DNA of 64,000 nucleotides from Haematobia irritans (GCF_050003625.1 NC_134397.1:219976537-220040536); one strand, 5' to 3'; positions 45,701 to 58,320 are shown, counted from the first letter of the stretch. Program-made: numbers and translations. The notes: generated from the sequence alone by a model not told the origin.

Positions 45701-47029
45701 TAAGAATAGTTCGATTTTTTCTAGTTTTAATCTTATTCCGCAAAGAAAGAGCAAATCCACTAAAAATTGCTGAAAAGAAAAATTTCACTTTGGTTAAATA
45801 ACAAACGGTTTTGTTTTATTTACAGCTTCACACAGCTGACAATCACAGCCATTGATTTCTTTCCATAGTGGGTAGGGAAGTTTGGAATTAAATCTTAGCC
45901 TTTGTGTACAAGATTGGGAGGAATTGAGAATTTCACCAGGACATTTGTGTGAAAAAGGACATAGTGTCAGTGATAGAAAGGAGAATGGTGTATGGATGAC
46001 TTGTATGGATGCTAAATCAGAGCTGAATATTTTCATGGAGAAAGAATGTCCTGCAATGTATGTTATGATTTAGTGGGAATACCTAAAATGGATTTCTATT
46101 CCATAGAAAAGCATCCTTGCTCAGAAAACTACACGGCCATTGGTATTTTATCGCAGACAGACATATGAATTGACTCCTAGGACTTGGTAATTTGCCCTAT
46201 GATTTGTCTAGTCCTGGGCTGTTCTTATATACACAAGCATACACACACAGACTCTCAGTCTCTCTCTCTATCTCTTTGTCATGACAATGATGACAAAGAC
46301 AATATCACAGTTTTTATTATAGACTATTATGGCAGTACTACTACTCTTCAAAAGCCAATTTTGAACAAATCATCAGAGAACCCTTTTACAGTTTGGGAAG
46401 TAGTTTTGCAGACATAACATAACTCCTTTCGAAAATTGAAATAATCCAACTTCATAACTACGAAATGACAAACAAATTGCCTCGACCATTTTAAAAGGGA
46501 GTGGAATAGAAAAAAATGGAATAGAGATGAAAACTAGTCATTGATGGTATGACAATAAAACAAAAAAGAAAAATGTGCAAAGAAAGGAACAATTGTTATG
46601 TTCTAGATGGAAACATGAGAAATTTTATTATGTTGTTTTCTGTGAAGATAGTGTTAGATAAGAAAAGGACACAATAAATGACTTTATTCAAAGCTCAAAG
46701 AAGAATTTTATAACAATTCTATGAAGAATAGAGATTCATAATATGAAAGGTATTTTACAAAGTTAAAAAGCATATGGTAATAATAAGGAACTAGTTCCAT
46801 TTATTTCTAAGATAGTCGCAGAATTACTAACGAAGATAGAACATTGAAGCTTCGATAAACAATTAAAGCACTGAACGTTGGATAGTTAATTAAACTATTG
46901 ACTCTTCCTCCCTCAATTCCATCACTGAGACTTAGGTCTGCAATCCATTCACTGGAATTTAGTTCTGCATTTCAACCACCGAAACATCAGTTTATGATTA
47001 AGTCGTTGAGGCTTACGTAACGGTTGGCT
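45701..47029. other. Unique DNA around the candidate exon
   Basis: (CT)n-like TCTCTCTCTATCTC near 46260. No transposon homology was recognised up to Himar1 copy 2. Confidence 0.4.
45876..46173 (+). CDS. Weak candidate: two-exon Cys-containing peptide, partial
   Basis: After a possible acceptor (GGGTAG) an open frame reads SLCVQDWEELRISPGHLCEK, then WMTCMDAKSELNIF and KECPA. At 46058 there is a good donor GTATGT. After 49 bases comes TTCTATTCCATAG, a good acceptor ending at 46106. The frame continues for 21 residues to TGA at 46171. A 49-base intron is about the normal size of short fly introns. Four Cys are present, but I recognise no family. No start codon or upstream exon was identified. 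The reverse strand of 45794-46036 is also open. Chance remains quite possible. Confidence 0.2.
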
Positions 47030-47196
47030 GATAAGTCCCCGGTCTGAAACATAGATGGCGTCGCTAGTATTAAATGCATATTATTTATATATAGTACCAA
47101 GCTTCAAATGATTCGTGTCAAAATTTGACGTATGTAAGTCAATTAGTTTGTGAGATAGAGCGTCTTTTGTGAAGCAACTTTTGTTATTGTGAAAAA

Positions 47197-49270
47197 ATGG
47201 GAAAAAAGGAATTTCGTGTTTTGATAAAATACTGTTTTCTGAAGGGAAAAAATACGGTGGAAGCAAAAACTTGGCTTGATAATGAGTTTCCGGACTCTGC
47301 CCCAAGGAAATCAACAATAATTGATTGGTATGCAAAATTCAAGCGTGGTGAAATGAGCACGGAGGACGGTGAACGCAGTGGACGCCCGAAAGAGGTGGTT
47401 ACCGACGAAAACATAAAAAAAACACAAAATGATTTTGAATGACCATAAAATGAAGTCGATCGAGATAGCAGAGGCCTTAAAGAAAGGAACGTGTTGGCCA
47501 TATCACTCATCAATATTTGGATATGCGGAAGCTCTGTGCAAAATGGGTGCCGCGCGAGCTCACATTTGACCAAAAACAACAACGTGTTAATGATTCTGAG
47601 CGGTGTTTGCAGCTGTTAACTCGTAATACACCCGAGTTTTTCCGTCGATATGTGACAATGGATGAAACATGGCTCCATCACTACACTCCTGAGTCCAATC
47701 GACAGTCGGCTGAGTGGACAGCGACCGGTGAACCGTCTCCGAAGCGTGGAAAGACACAAAAGTCCGCTGGCAAAGTAATGACCTCTGTTTTTTGCGATGC
47801 GCATGGAATAATTTTTATCGATTATCTCGAGAAGGGAAAAACCATCAACAGTGACTATTATATGGCGTTATTGGAGCGTTTGAATGTCGAAATCGCGGCA
47901 CAGCGGCCCCATATGAAGAAGAAACAAGTAGGAAAGTCTAAAGTTGGGCGGGGCCGACTATATTATACCCTGCACCACTTTGTAGATCTAAATTTTCGAT
48001 ATCATATCACATCCTATATATAAAGGTTTGTCCCAAATACATACATTTAAATATCACTCGATTTGGACAGAATTTGATAGACTTTTACAAAATCTATAGA
48101 CTCAAAATTTAAGTTGACTAATGCACTAGAGTGGAACACAATTGTAGTAAAAAAATATGGGAAACAATTAAATCTGAAGCAATTTTAAGGAAACTTCGCA
48201 AAAGTTTATTTATGATTTATCGCTCGATATATATGTATTAGAAGTTTAGGAAAATTAGAGTCATTTTTACAACTTTTCGACTAAGCAGTGGTGATTTAAC
48301 AAGGAAAATGTTGGTATTTTTACCATTTTTGTCGAAATCAGAAAAACATATATATGGGAGCTATATCTAAATCTGAACCGATTTCACTCAAATTTGGCAC
48401 ACATGACTATTTAACTAATTGTACTCCTAGTGCAAACTTTCAACCAAATTGGGCCAAAACTCTGGCTTCTGGGGCCATATAAGTCCATATCGGGCGAAAG
48501 ATATATATGGGAGCTATATCTAAATCTGAACCGATTTGGCTGATATTTTGCAAGATTTTCGACCTTCATAAAATATTTGGATGTACGGTATTTCAAGAAA
48601 ATCGGTTGATAAACACGCTAACTATGACCACATCGGGGATAAATATATATGGCAGCTATATCTAAATCTGAACCGATTTTTTCCAAAACCAATAACGATT
48701 GTCTCTGTCCCAAGAAACGGCCCTCTGCCAAATTTGAGGACGATCGGACTTAAATTGCGAGCTGTACTTTGTGCACAAAATTACATATACAGACAGACGG
48801 ACGGACAGACAGACAGACAGACGGACATCGCTAAATCGACTCAGAATTTAATTCTAAGCCGATCGGTATACTAAAAGATGGGTCTATGACCACTATTTCT
48901 TGGCGTTACATACAACAGCACAAACTTATTATACCCTGTACCACAGTAGTGGTGAAGGGTATAAAAAGCGTTGTTCCACCAAGACAACGCACCGTGCCAT
49001 AAGTCATTGAGAACAATGGCAAAAATTCATGAATTGGGCTTCGAATTGCTTCCCCACCCACCGTATTCTCCAGATCTGGCCCCCAGCGACTTCTCAGACC
49101 TCAAAAGGATGCTCGCAGGGAAAAAAATTTGGCTGCAATGAAGAGGTGATCGCCGAAACTGAGGCCTATTTTGAGGCAAAACCGAAGGAGTACTACCAAA
49201 ATGGTATCAAAAAATTGGAAGGTCGTTATAATCGTTGTATCGCTCATGAAGGGAACTATGTTGATATAAT
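47197..49270 (+). pseudogene. Himar1-like mariner transposase, copy 2, interrupted
   Basis: The ATG at 47197 opens with MGKKEFRVLIKYC. A frameshift in the A-run near 47415 and a ~5-base deletion near 47480 break the N-terminal part. From 47517 a clean frame runs MRKLCAKWVPRELTF through MDETWLHHYTPESNRQ (Asp at 47661) to RPHMKKK, where G2 is inserted. After G2 the frame resumes with FHQDNAPCH (Asp near 48984), then PDLAPSD (Asp at 49088) with a 9-base in-frame deletion just after it. An extra base near 49127 causes a further shift. DD34D residues remain readable in pieces. Inactive. Confidence 0.93.
47926..48967 (+). mobile_element. Dispersed repeat G2 inside Himar1 copy 2
   Basis: Starts AAGTAGGAAAGTCTAAAG, GGGCGGGGCCGAC and ends with the hairpin ATACCCTGTACCACAG then TGGTGAAGGGTATAAAAA. 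The right half has AGACAGACAGACGGACATCG and ~190-bp repeats with GGGAGCTATATCTAAATCTG. Himar1 copy 1 gives the empty site (AGAAGAAAAAAGTGTTG). The insertion point is in an A-run, so a short target duplication cannot be told from none. Confidence 0.87.
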
Positions 49271-49489
49271 AAAAACAAATTTTGACAAAAAATGTGTTTT
49301 TCTTTGTTAGACCGGGGACTTATCAGCCAACATATTATGTAAAGTTTATTCTATGAAAAATAAAAACAATCTTAAAATATCGAATTCTTTAATAGGTAAG
49401 GATTTCAGCAAGCCTGTTAGCTTGTCATTTCTTGTAATCGATGTGTGTTTTGCTATAAAAATTGCGGAGTTTGTTTTTCAGAAAGTTAT

Positions 49490-50940
49490 ACTATTCGAGC
49501 CAAAAATAATCTACCAAAAATTTTAGAAAATCCAAGCAAAAATTATTTTGTGAATATTTTATTTATAGGAAATTTTGTCAAAATTTATTTCTATAGAAAA
49601 TTTTCTCAAAATTTTATTTCTTTAGATAATTTTCTCAATTTTTTTTTTCTATAGTAAATGTTCTCAAAATTCTATTTCTATAGAAAATTTTCCCAAAATT
49701 TTTATTTCAATAGAAAATTTTGTCACAATTTTATCTCTATAGAAAATGTAGTCAAAATTTCTGTGGCAGCAAATTTTGTCGTAATTACATTTCTAACTAA
49801 GAGGTAACTCACAAATTTTCTATATATATAAAATTTTTACACAATTTTCTATAGAAATAAAATTTTGACAAAATTTTCTATAGAAAAAAATTTTTGACAA
49901 AATTTTCTGTAGAAATAAAATTTTGATAATATTTGCTATAAAAATATATTTTTTTTTAATTTTCTATACAAATAAAATTTTGACAATATTTAATTTTCTC
50001 AAAATTTTTTTCGATAGCAAATGTTGTCAAAATTCTATTTCTATAGAAAATTTTGTCACAATTTTACCTCTATAGAAAATGTAGTCAAAATTTTATTTCT
50101 ATGGCAGCAACTTTTGTCATAATTACATTTCTAACTAATAGGTAATTCACAAATTTTCTATATAAATAAAATTTTGACAAAATTTTCTATAGAAATAAAA
50201 TTTTGACAGAATTTTCTATAGAAAAAAAATTTTTTTGACAAAATTTTCTAGAGAAATAAAATTTTGATAATATTTGCTATAAAAATAAAATTTTTTAAAA
50301 TTTTCTATAGAAATAAAATTTTGACAATATTTGCTATAGAAATAAAATTTTGACACAATTTTCTATAGAAATAAAATTTTGACAATATTTAATTTTTCCA
50401 AAATTTTTTTTCTATAGCAAATGTTGTCAAAATTCTATTTGTATAGAAAATTTTGTCACAATTTTACCTCTATAGAAAATGTAGTCAAAATTTTATTTCT
50501 ATGGCAGCAAATTTTGTCATAATTACATTTCTAACTAATAGGTAATTCACAAATTTTCTATATAAATAAAATTTTGACAAAATTTTCTATAGAAATAAAA
50601 TTTTGACAAAATTTTCTATAGAAAAATAATTTTTGACAAAATTTTCTATAGAAATAATATTTTGATAATATTTGATAATAATTTTTTTTGATAATAATTT
50701 TCTATAGAAATAAAATTTTGACAAAATTTTATTTCTATAGAAAATTGTGTCAAAATTTTATTTCTATAGCAAATATTGTCAAAATTTTATTTATATATAG
50801 AACATTTTAAAAAAATTTTATTTTTATAGCAAATATTATCGAAATTTCATTTCTATAGATAATTTTGTCAAATTTTTTTTATATAGAAAATTTTGTCAAA
50901 ATTTTATTTATATAGAAAATTTGTGAATTACCTCTTAGTC
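49490..50940. repeat. Alternating-orientation 30-bp minisatellite (foldback cluster)
   Basis: After the reverse anchor (TTCGAGCCAAAAATAATC) the monomers change direction repeatedly: reverse 49560-49790, forward 49810-49990, reverse 49990-50120, forward 50150-50390, reverse 50395-50530, forward 50555-50720, reverse 50720-50935. The switch points carry GGCAGCAAATTTTGTC and TTCTAACTAATAGGTAA at about 49765, 50105 and 50505. The right border GAATTACCTCTTAGTC is the inverse of the first switch GACTAAGAGGT-like text. Confidence 0.88.
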
Positions 50941-51499
50941 GGATGGGAATATTTTGCAAAATCTACCAAAACCCATAAACGTTATTGTAATTCGCTTTTA
51001 CACTTTCTATAACAAATTTAATACTGTGATTGAAAGTGGAAATATCCCCAGAAAAGACATTATCCCCAGCCAAATCACCAGATCCCCAAAGTGAAAAAAT
51101 ATCCCCAACCACGAGAAAAAAGCCCCAGTTTGGGGAAAAAATCTCCTAATCTGACAACACTGTTCACTATCACCAGTCGGCATGACACCATCGCTACCCC
51201 CGTTCACGAGTACCAGTTGGCCCGACACCGTCAGCATCCCACCATCTCATCATAGTCACTAGTCCGTATTATTTTGTCCATAACCTTCACCAGTCAGCAT
51301 CACACCGTCTCATCACCGTCACCTGCCCGCTCTTTGCTCTCATCCACACTTGTATTGTTCACGCAATAAGAATTGTTAATAAAATCCCAGTAAAGGAATA
51401 AAATAGTGTGTTATTGCTTAAGGTTTGTGGACCCTTAAAAGATAATCCTGAACGGCCACTAGCCTACTTTAGCCCACGATAAAACCACGTTACAATTGT
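50941..51499. other. Unassigned DNA, possibly LTR-like
   Basis: Contains repeated CACCAGTCGGCATGACACC and CACCAGTCAGCATCACACC phrases at 51170-51310 and AATAAA signals at 51378-51400. This could be the end of a retroelement, but no LTR pair, primer site or target duplication was found. Confidence 0.3.
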
Positions 51500-51790
51500 T
51501 CATCATCATTTAAGCACTTCTCGGTGTGCTATTCACGTCTAATGTCATCATATCTCAGTAATAGATCCGCAATGTGTTCCGTTTGGTCGGAATAAATCTA
51601 AACAACTACCAGTTTCGCAAGGTATACCACATGGTTTTATCTTATGACCTTTACTATTTATTATCTATGCGAACGAATACCTTGATTTATTCTAAATTAC
51701 GAATGTATGCGGATGATCTTCAAAACTCTATGTAAACAGTAGTCAGTACCAAACATCTTCATTTCATTGTACAAATTCAAATACAAATTT
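51500..51790 (+). pseudogene. Non-LTR reverse transcriptase fragment
   Basis: In three shifting frames it reads MSSYLSNRS (typical before the RT palm motif), then LPVSQGIPHGFIL, a stop, PLLFIIYANE, and then MYADDLQ at 51703-51723. YADD is the catalytic motif of reverse transcriptases, and SQGIPHGFIL-PLLF is motif B. The order and spacing match Jockey/CR1-like non-LTR elements. At least two frameshifts and one stop. No adjoining endonuclease or 3' end recognised. Confidence 0.78.
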
Positions 51791-53133
51791 TCACTCATCA
51801 CATTCACATTCTGTGAAATGCGCATTTGATCTGCTTAACACTAAAATGATTTGTGTGAGGAAAATTAGTTGAGCAAATAATGAAATTTGGCTGTGAAAAA
51901 TAAATATATCATATACAATAATTTCCCTCCATTAAATCCTTATATAATGACTTACGCACACACCCAAAGATTTCCACATGGCTGTATGTCATGTGGTACA
52001 GGCCAGAGTTTCTTGTTATTGCTTCACTTAGGTGAGTGTGTGTGTGTGTCGTCTCTATAGTTTTAGAGCAAACAGTTGTTGCTCTTATTCATGTCTAACT
52101 CAAGTGTTAAAAATGTCATTTATTGTTTCCCGTTATGGTCTGGTTTACCAGTACATGTTTCCCCTCCGGAACATCTCCCCCCGCCGAACACCTTTTTCCA
52201 TAAACTGCACACCCAGAGGACTAGTGGTACTACGCCTTTGCAAAAAAAAAGAAGAAATCGAGTGGCATTATACATCATGAGAGTAGCAGGCAATCCGGGC
52301 AGGCAGGCAGGCAAGAGAGCATCAGCTACTATATCAACAACAAAATGCAGGCAAGGCAACAACCATGGCATGCATACGTATTCAAATGGTGAATTCACAT
52401 TAGTTTTTGGCCTTGGTTTCCAAGCGAATTGGTGTCTCCTAGGATAGTCATGGTAAACGCACCTCTTCTCCCTCTCTGCCTTCATATGTTTTTGGCACCT
52501 TCACAAGAGTGACTCCCATTTCAGGCTCCACTCCACACTTCTTGCCTACAAGTTTAGCTATAGCAAGCATCATGATTGTGGCTTTGTCACCTTCATCATG
52601 ATGCTGAAAATGTCTCCTGCATCTGTGATTGCAGACTACACGGACGAAAAAGACTGTCGCGGTTTCATATGTTTGGGTGCGGAATCTTCATATGTTTGGA
52701 ACCTAAATTTTTAGCACTTTATTTTTAAATGCAAGTATATTATGTTCGTAAACTAGTATAACATATTTGGGACATGTCTGTTAATGTATACACCATAATA
52801 ATTATATTCGGGACATTATTTTCTTAAATAAAATACCTTTGGATGCAAACATATATATTTATTTAGAAATTTCATATAAATATATAAATGTTTAGAAACG
52901 TCAGAGAGAGAGAGAGAGAGAGATAAAAAAGATAAAGATGGCTACGGACAGAGATAACGAAAGACTTCAACGTTACCCAGTGAAAGAATCAAGTGTGAGC
53001 TAATGGTTCTCTACCACGTTGGTACCACAGTTGGTATAATTCAACAAAAAAGGAATATATATAATTCTATATTGGTAGAATTATTGATGTTTTGAGAGAT
53101 TTTTCCAAATATTCCTAAGAGGTACATTAATTT
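51791..53133. other. Unique DNA with an (AG)n tract
   Basis: (AG)10 at 52903-52922 and (TG)n near 52038. A comparatively GC-rich patch at 52050-52490 is open on both strands (121-123 codons) but shows no family signature. GGCAGGCAGGCAGGCAAG near 52298 is a simple repeat. Confidence 0.4.
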
Positions 53134-53702
53134 CCCAGCAAAAAAAAATTTGGAAGTTCTTCCAAAGACACAACTTTAAAAGCACTTCCAGAAGATGTAC
53201 TCCCAATGATATTCTTTATTTAAACTACACAGCAAGTTCTTTTTATTAAATTTTTTATAACAATTTTTTTTCATATTTTTAATGGGTAGTTTTTACTTTT
53301 TTTGTTTCAAATTGGTTAAAAACAGTTTAAAAATTCATAAAATGGTACAAGTTATTCAATTTTTGTGGACAAAAAATGCTAAATTAAATCTGAAAAAATT
53401 GTGAATGTTTGAAAATATTTGAAGTCAAACGTTTCAGACAAGCGTTAGAATCCATTAAAAATTATAAAAAATAATTTATTTGACAAAGTATCACAGAATT
53501 TTTTAATTTACATCCAAAACATTGAATTCGGATCACACCTAAAGAAGTGATGTAAATTCAGTGCACCGGCTGTTGAAATGGAGAACTTCCGTCCTATGAC
53601 AAGCCCATGTTAAATTCATCGCTTCTGCGTCAATTTTGCACCACTTCCGGATCCAAAAAGAACATTTTCATTACTTTTTTTGGCGACGCTTTTCTTGCTG
53701 GA
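53134..53702 (-). mobile_element. MITE C2, uninterrupted
   Basis: Begins CCCAGCAAAAAAAAATTTGG and ends TTTTCTTGCTGG. The reverse complement matches C1 along its length (AGGACGG, GGATCCGGAAGTGG). It provides the empty site for B1. Confidence 0.85.
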
Positions 53703-56700
53703 TTTCTATAGAAATATAATTTTGATAAAATTTTCTACAGAAATAAAATTTTTATACAAAATTAAAATTTGGACAAACTTTTCTATAGCAAGAAAATTTT
53801 AACAAAATATTCTATAGAAATAAAATTAAAAAAAAAACTTTCTATAGAAATAAAATTTTAAACAAAATTTTCTATAGAAATAAAATTTTGTCACAATTTT
53901 CTTATTAAATAAAATTTTCTATAGAAATAAAATGTTGACAAAATTTTCTATAGAAATACAATTTTAACAAAATTTTTTATAGCAATAAAATGTTCTATAG
54001 ACATGAAATTTGAAAACAAAAATTCAATAGAAATAAAACTTTGACTTCATTTTTTATAGAAATACAATTTTGTCACAATTTTTTATTTCAATAAAATTTT
54101 AACAAAATTTTCTATAGAATTAAAATGTTGACAAAATTTTCTATAGAAATACAATTTTAAGAAAATTTTCTATAATAATAAAATTTTCTATAGACATGAA
54201 ATTTGAAAAACAAAAAAATTCAATAGAAATAAAAGTGTGACTTCATTTTCTATAGAAATAAAATTTTGACAAAATTTTCTATAGTAATAAAATTTTAGCA
54301 AAATTTTCTACAGAAATAAAATGTTAACAAAATTTTATTAGTTTTTATTTCTATAGACATGAAATTTAAAAAAAAATATAGAAATAAAACTTTAGTTTCA
54401 TTTTCTATATAAATAAAATGTTAACAAAATTTTCTATATAAATCAAATTTTGATAAAAACTTCTATAGGAGTAAAATTTAAAAAAAAATCTATAGAAATA
54501 AAATTTTAACAAAATTTTCTACAGATATAAAACTTGGACAAAATTGTCTATAGAAATAAAGTTTTGACAAAAACATTAACAAAATTTTCTATAGAAATAA
54601 CATTTTCGCAAATTTTTCAAAATCAAATTTTCTATATAAAAAATTTTCTATATATAAATAAAATTTGACTTCATTTTCTATAGAAATGAAATTTTGTCAC
54701 AATTTTCTATTTCAATAAAATTTTAACAAAATTTTCTATAGAATTAAAATGTTGACAAAATTTTCTATAGAAATACAATCTTAACAAAATTTTCTATGGA
54801 CATGAAATTTGAAAAAAATCAATAGAAATAAAACTGTGACTTCATTTTCTATAGAAATAAAATTTTGACAAAATTTTCTATACAAATAAAGTTTTAGCAA
54901 AATTTTCTACAGAAATAAAATGTTACCAAATTTTCTATAGACATGAAATTTACAAAAAAAAAATCTATAGAAATAAAACTTTAACTTCATTTTCTATATA
55001 AATAAAATGTTGACAAAATTTTCTATATAAATAAAATTTTGATAAAAACTTCTATAGGATTAAAATTAAAAAAAAAAATCTGTAGAAATAAAATTTTAAC
55101 AAAATTTTCTACAGAAATAAAACTTGGACAAAATTGTCTATAGAAATAAAGTTTTGACAAAAACTTTAACAAAAATTTCTATAGAAATAACATTTTCACA
55201 AAATTTTCAAAATAAAATTTTAACAAAATTTTCTATAGAAATAACATTTTCACAAAATTATCAAAATAAAATTTTAACAAAATTTTCTATATAAATAAAA
55301 TTTTGACAAAATTTTCTATATAAATAAAATTTTGACAAAATTTTCTATATAAATAAAATTTTGAAAAAATATTTTCTATAGAAAATTAATTATGACAAAA
55401 TTTTCCATTGCAATAACATTTTAGCAAAATTTTGTATAGAAATAAAATTTTATCAACATTTTTTATGGTAATAAAATTTGAATAAAATTTTCTATAGAAA
55501 TAAAATTTTAACAAAATTTTCTATAGACATGAAATTTGAAAAAAAATCAATAGAAATAAAACTTTGACTCCATTTTCTATAGAAATAAAATTTTGACAAA
55601 ATTTTCAATTTCAATAAAATTTTAACAAAATTTTCTATATAAATAAAATTTTGACAAAATTTTCTATATAAATAAAATTTTGACAAAATTTTCTATATAA
55701 ATAAAATTTTGATAAAAACTTCTATAGGATTAAAATTTCAAAAAAAAAATCTGTAGAAATAAAATTTTAACAAAATTTTCTACAGAAATAAAACTTGGAC
55801 AAAATTGTCCATAGAAATAAAGTTTTGACAAAAACTTTAACAAAATTTTCTATAGAAATAACATTTTCACAAAATTTTCAAAATAAAATTTTAACAAAAT
55901 TTTCTATATAAATAAAATTTTGACAAAATTTTCTATATAAATAAAATTTTGAAAAAATATTTTCTATAGAAATACAATGTTAACAAAATTTTCTAAAGTA
56001 ATAAAAATTTTTATAGACATGAAATCAATCGAAATAGACATGAAATCAATCGAAATAAACCTTTTACTACATTTTCTATAGAAATAAAATTTTGACAAAA
56101 TTTTCTATATAAATAAAATTTTGATAAAAACTTCTATAGGAGTAAAATTTAAAAAAAATCTATAGAAATAAAATTTTAATAAAATTTTCTTCAGAAATAA
56201 AACTTGGACAAAATTGTCCATAGAAATAAAGTTTTGACAAAAACTTTAACAAACTTGTCTATAGAAATAACATTTTCACAAATTTTTCAAAATAAAATTT
56301 TAACAAAATTTTCTATATAAATAAAATTTTGACAAAATTTTTTATATAAATAAAATTTTGACAAAATTTTTTATATAAATAAAATTTTGAAAAAAATATT
56401 ATCTATAGAAATTAAATTATGACAAAATTTTCCATGGCAATAACATTTTAGCAAAATTTTCTATAGAAATAAAATTTTAACAAAAATTTTTTATGGAAAT
56501 AAAATTTGAATAAAATTTTCTATAGAAATAAAAATTTGACAAAATGTTCTATAGAAATAACATTTTCCAATAATTTTCTATAGTAATAAACTTTTGACAA
56601 AATTTTCTATAGAAATAAACTTTTGACAAAATTTTCTATAAAAATAAAATTTAACAAAATTTTCTAGAGAAATAACATTTTCTATAGACATCAGAGTTAA

Positions 56701-57110
56701 AAAAATCTATAGAAATAAAACTCTGACTTCATTTTCTATAGAAATAAAATGTTGACAAAATTTTCTATAGAAATAAAATTTTTCTACAAAAGTAAAATTT
56801 TAACAAAATTTTCCATAGCAATAAAATTTTAACAAAATTTTGCAAAAATTTTCCATAGAGATAAAATTTTGCAAAAAAATTCTATAGAAATAAAATTTTG
56901 ACTTTATTTTCTACAAAAATAAAATTTTGCAAAATTTTCTATAGAAATAAAATTTTGCACAAATTTTCTATAGAAATAAAATTTTGCAAAAATTTTCTAC
57001 AAAAATAAAATTTTCTATAGAAATAAAATTTTGCAAAAAATTTATATAGCAATATAATTTTGACAAAACTATTTATAGAAATAAAATTTTGTCAAAATTA
57101 AAATTTTGCA
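53703..57110 (+). repeat. 30-bp minisatellite with higher-order structure, block 9
   Basis: Forward monomers with a conserved sequence of variants: ATAAAACTTTGACTTCATTTT, TTGATAAAAACTTCTATAGG, then ATAAAACTTGGACAAAATTG, then AACATTTTCACAAAATTTTC. This recurs in the same order at about 54430, 55020, 55700 and 56110. The higher-order unit is therefore some 400-700 bp. It starts directly at the end of C2. Confidence 0.94.
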
Positions 57111-58184
57111 AAAAGCTTTTTAAAACGTTTCAATTATAGGCTAAGACTTATTCAGAGGTTTTGATATCTTTAGTTTAGTTTTTTTTTTTTTTTTGTTAGG
57201 TAATAAAACATTTTGTACTTTGATGTATATGTTAAAAAATGGATTTTTAAAGTGACATTTGTTTGTTCGTAAATAGTTGTATTATTAGGTATATCGCAAA
57301 ACAAAATGAAAACTCCATAAACGAGATCTGTGTCCTAATTTTAATTTTATTGGTCCTAAATTTAAAGCTAGTAGGTCCCTAAAATGTTTTTATTAAAAAA
57401 AAACCCGCATTACTGGCTCGGAATCAATCTCTAGAGGAAGGTCAAAATCTGTGGATCTAAGTTATTTTCTTGTTTTGTGTGCAGAGGCGATTTTTTTGAG
57501 GGTGTAGTAGCTGAGTGTATGCGCATTATGGATGGATGGTAGCATGGTCGTTTGGTTATTGCTAAATATTTGGTCTAAATAAGGAATATAAACAATGCCA
57601 AATATTCGTTTTTGTTTTTTCTTTTCCATTATTTTTTTTTTTTGTCACATAATTTATATGTTTGTTTATATTAGGGGGTATAGCAGTAGTTGGTATTTGT
57701 TTGTGTATTCTAGCCAACCAGATCCTCCACCACCCCTTACCCATTCAATTCCCCCATACTGCATACTTGGCTTTATGAAAAAAAAGAAAATTATTTGATT
57801 TTGGGGTTTTTATTTTAGTGTGGCACACACTTTCGGGCTACTGTTTTTGGCAAGTTTTGAAAGAGAAAATGTGACTGAACCTTATGTTACGGCTGGACAA
57901 GAATTTTTGTTTATTTGTGGACTACTGTTTGTCTGTGGTCCCCTTGGGTCTGTCTACAAATTGCTTATATTTCCAGATACTAGACTAGACTGCTCTAAGC
58001 ATGGATTTTTAGAGTTTGATTTAAGCTGCAAAATTTTGAAATATTTAGCAAATTCGAGCAGTTGTGAAATGAATGCAAAGACCGTCTGAAAAATTTTTAA
58101 AAACGAAACTAGGAAGGTTAAAAGAATCGATTTTATGCATTTGATAGAGGAATTTTCTAGTATTAAGGACACTGCAGGACTTTT
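57111..58184. other. Unique DNA, no gene recognised
   Basis: T-runs near 57180 and 57635. An 89-codon frame (57820-58089) begins after TTTTTATTTTAG and includes a hydrophobic stretch, but it has no ATG and no recognised similarity. Confidence 0.4.
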
Positions 58185-58320
58185 ATGCAAACAACCTAAG
58201 TTTAGTCGAAACTTGCAGAGCACCGATGGAAACGGACCTGCAACCACTTAGAGAAGCGAAGAAGAAAAAAAAATATCACCAATATTTCTGAGAGGGCATA
58301 ATCCACCGCTGAAATACTTT
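58185..58320 (-). mobile_element. SINE E4 body fragment
   Basis: On the reverse strand AGTATTTCAGCGGTGGATTA and CTTCTCTAAGTGGTTGCA match the body of SINE E1. Head and tail are absent. Abuts the K relic. Confidence 0.6.

Larger units (their letters stand above)
47030..49335 (+). mobile_element. Himar1-like mariner, copy 2, interrupted by G2
   Basis: The left end (CGGTTGGCTGATAAGTCC, with one base lost near the tip) follows TA at 47028-47029. The right end GACCGGGGACTTATCAGCC, AACATAT is followed by TA. Without G2 (47926-48967) the element is about 1.26 kb. The sequence is very close to copy 1, with different defects. Confidence 0.94.

Noticed and set aside
51170..51480. Solo LTR of a retrotransposon
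   Set aside because: AATAAA signals and repeated phrases are suggestive, but no TG...CA borders, target duplication or primer-binding site could be seen.
52076..52485. Overlapping open frames of 123 (+) and 121 (-) codons
   Set aside because: Openness on both strands reflects local base composition; simple GGCA repeats lie inside and no motif is present.
57820..58089. 89-codon open frame with a hydrophobic segment after a pyrimidine-rich AG
   Set aside because: It lacks an ATG, has no recognised similarity and no clear downstream donor; chance is more likely in AT-rich DNA.
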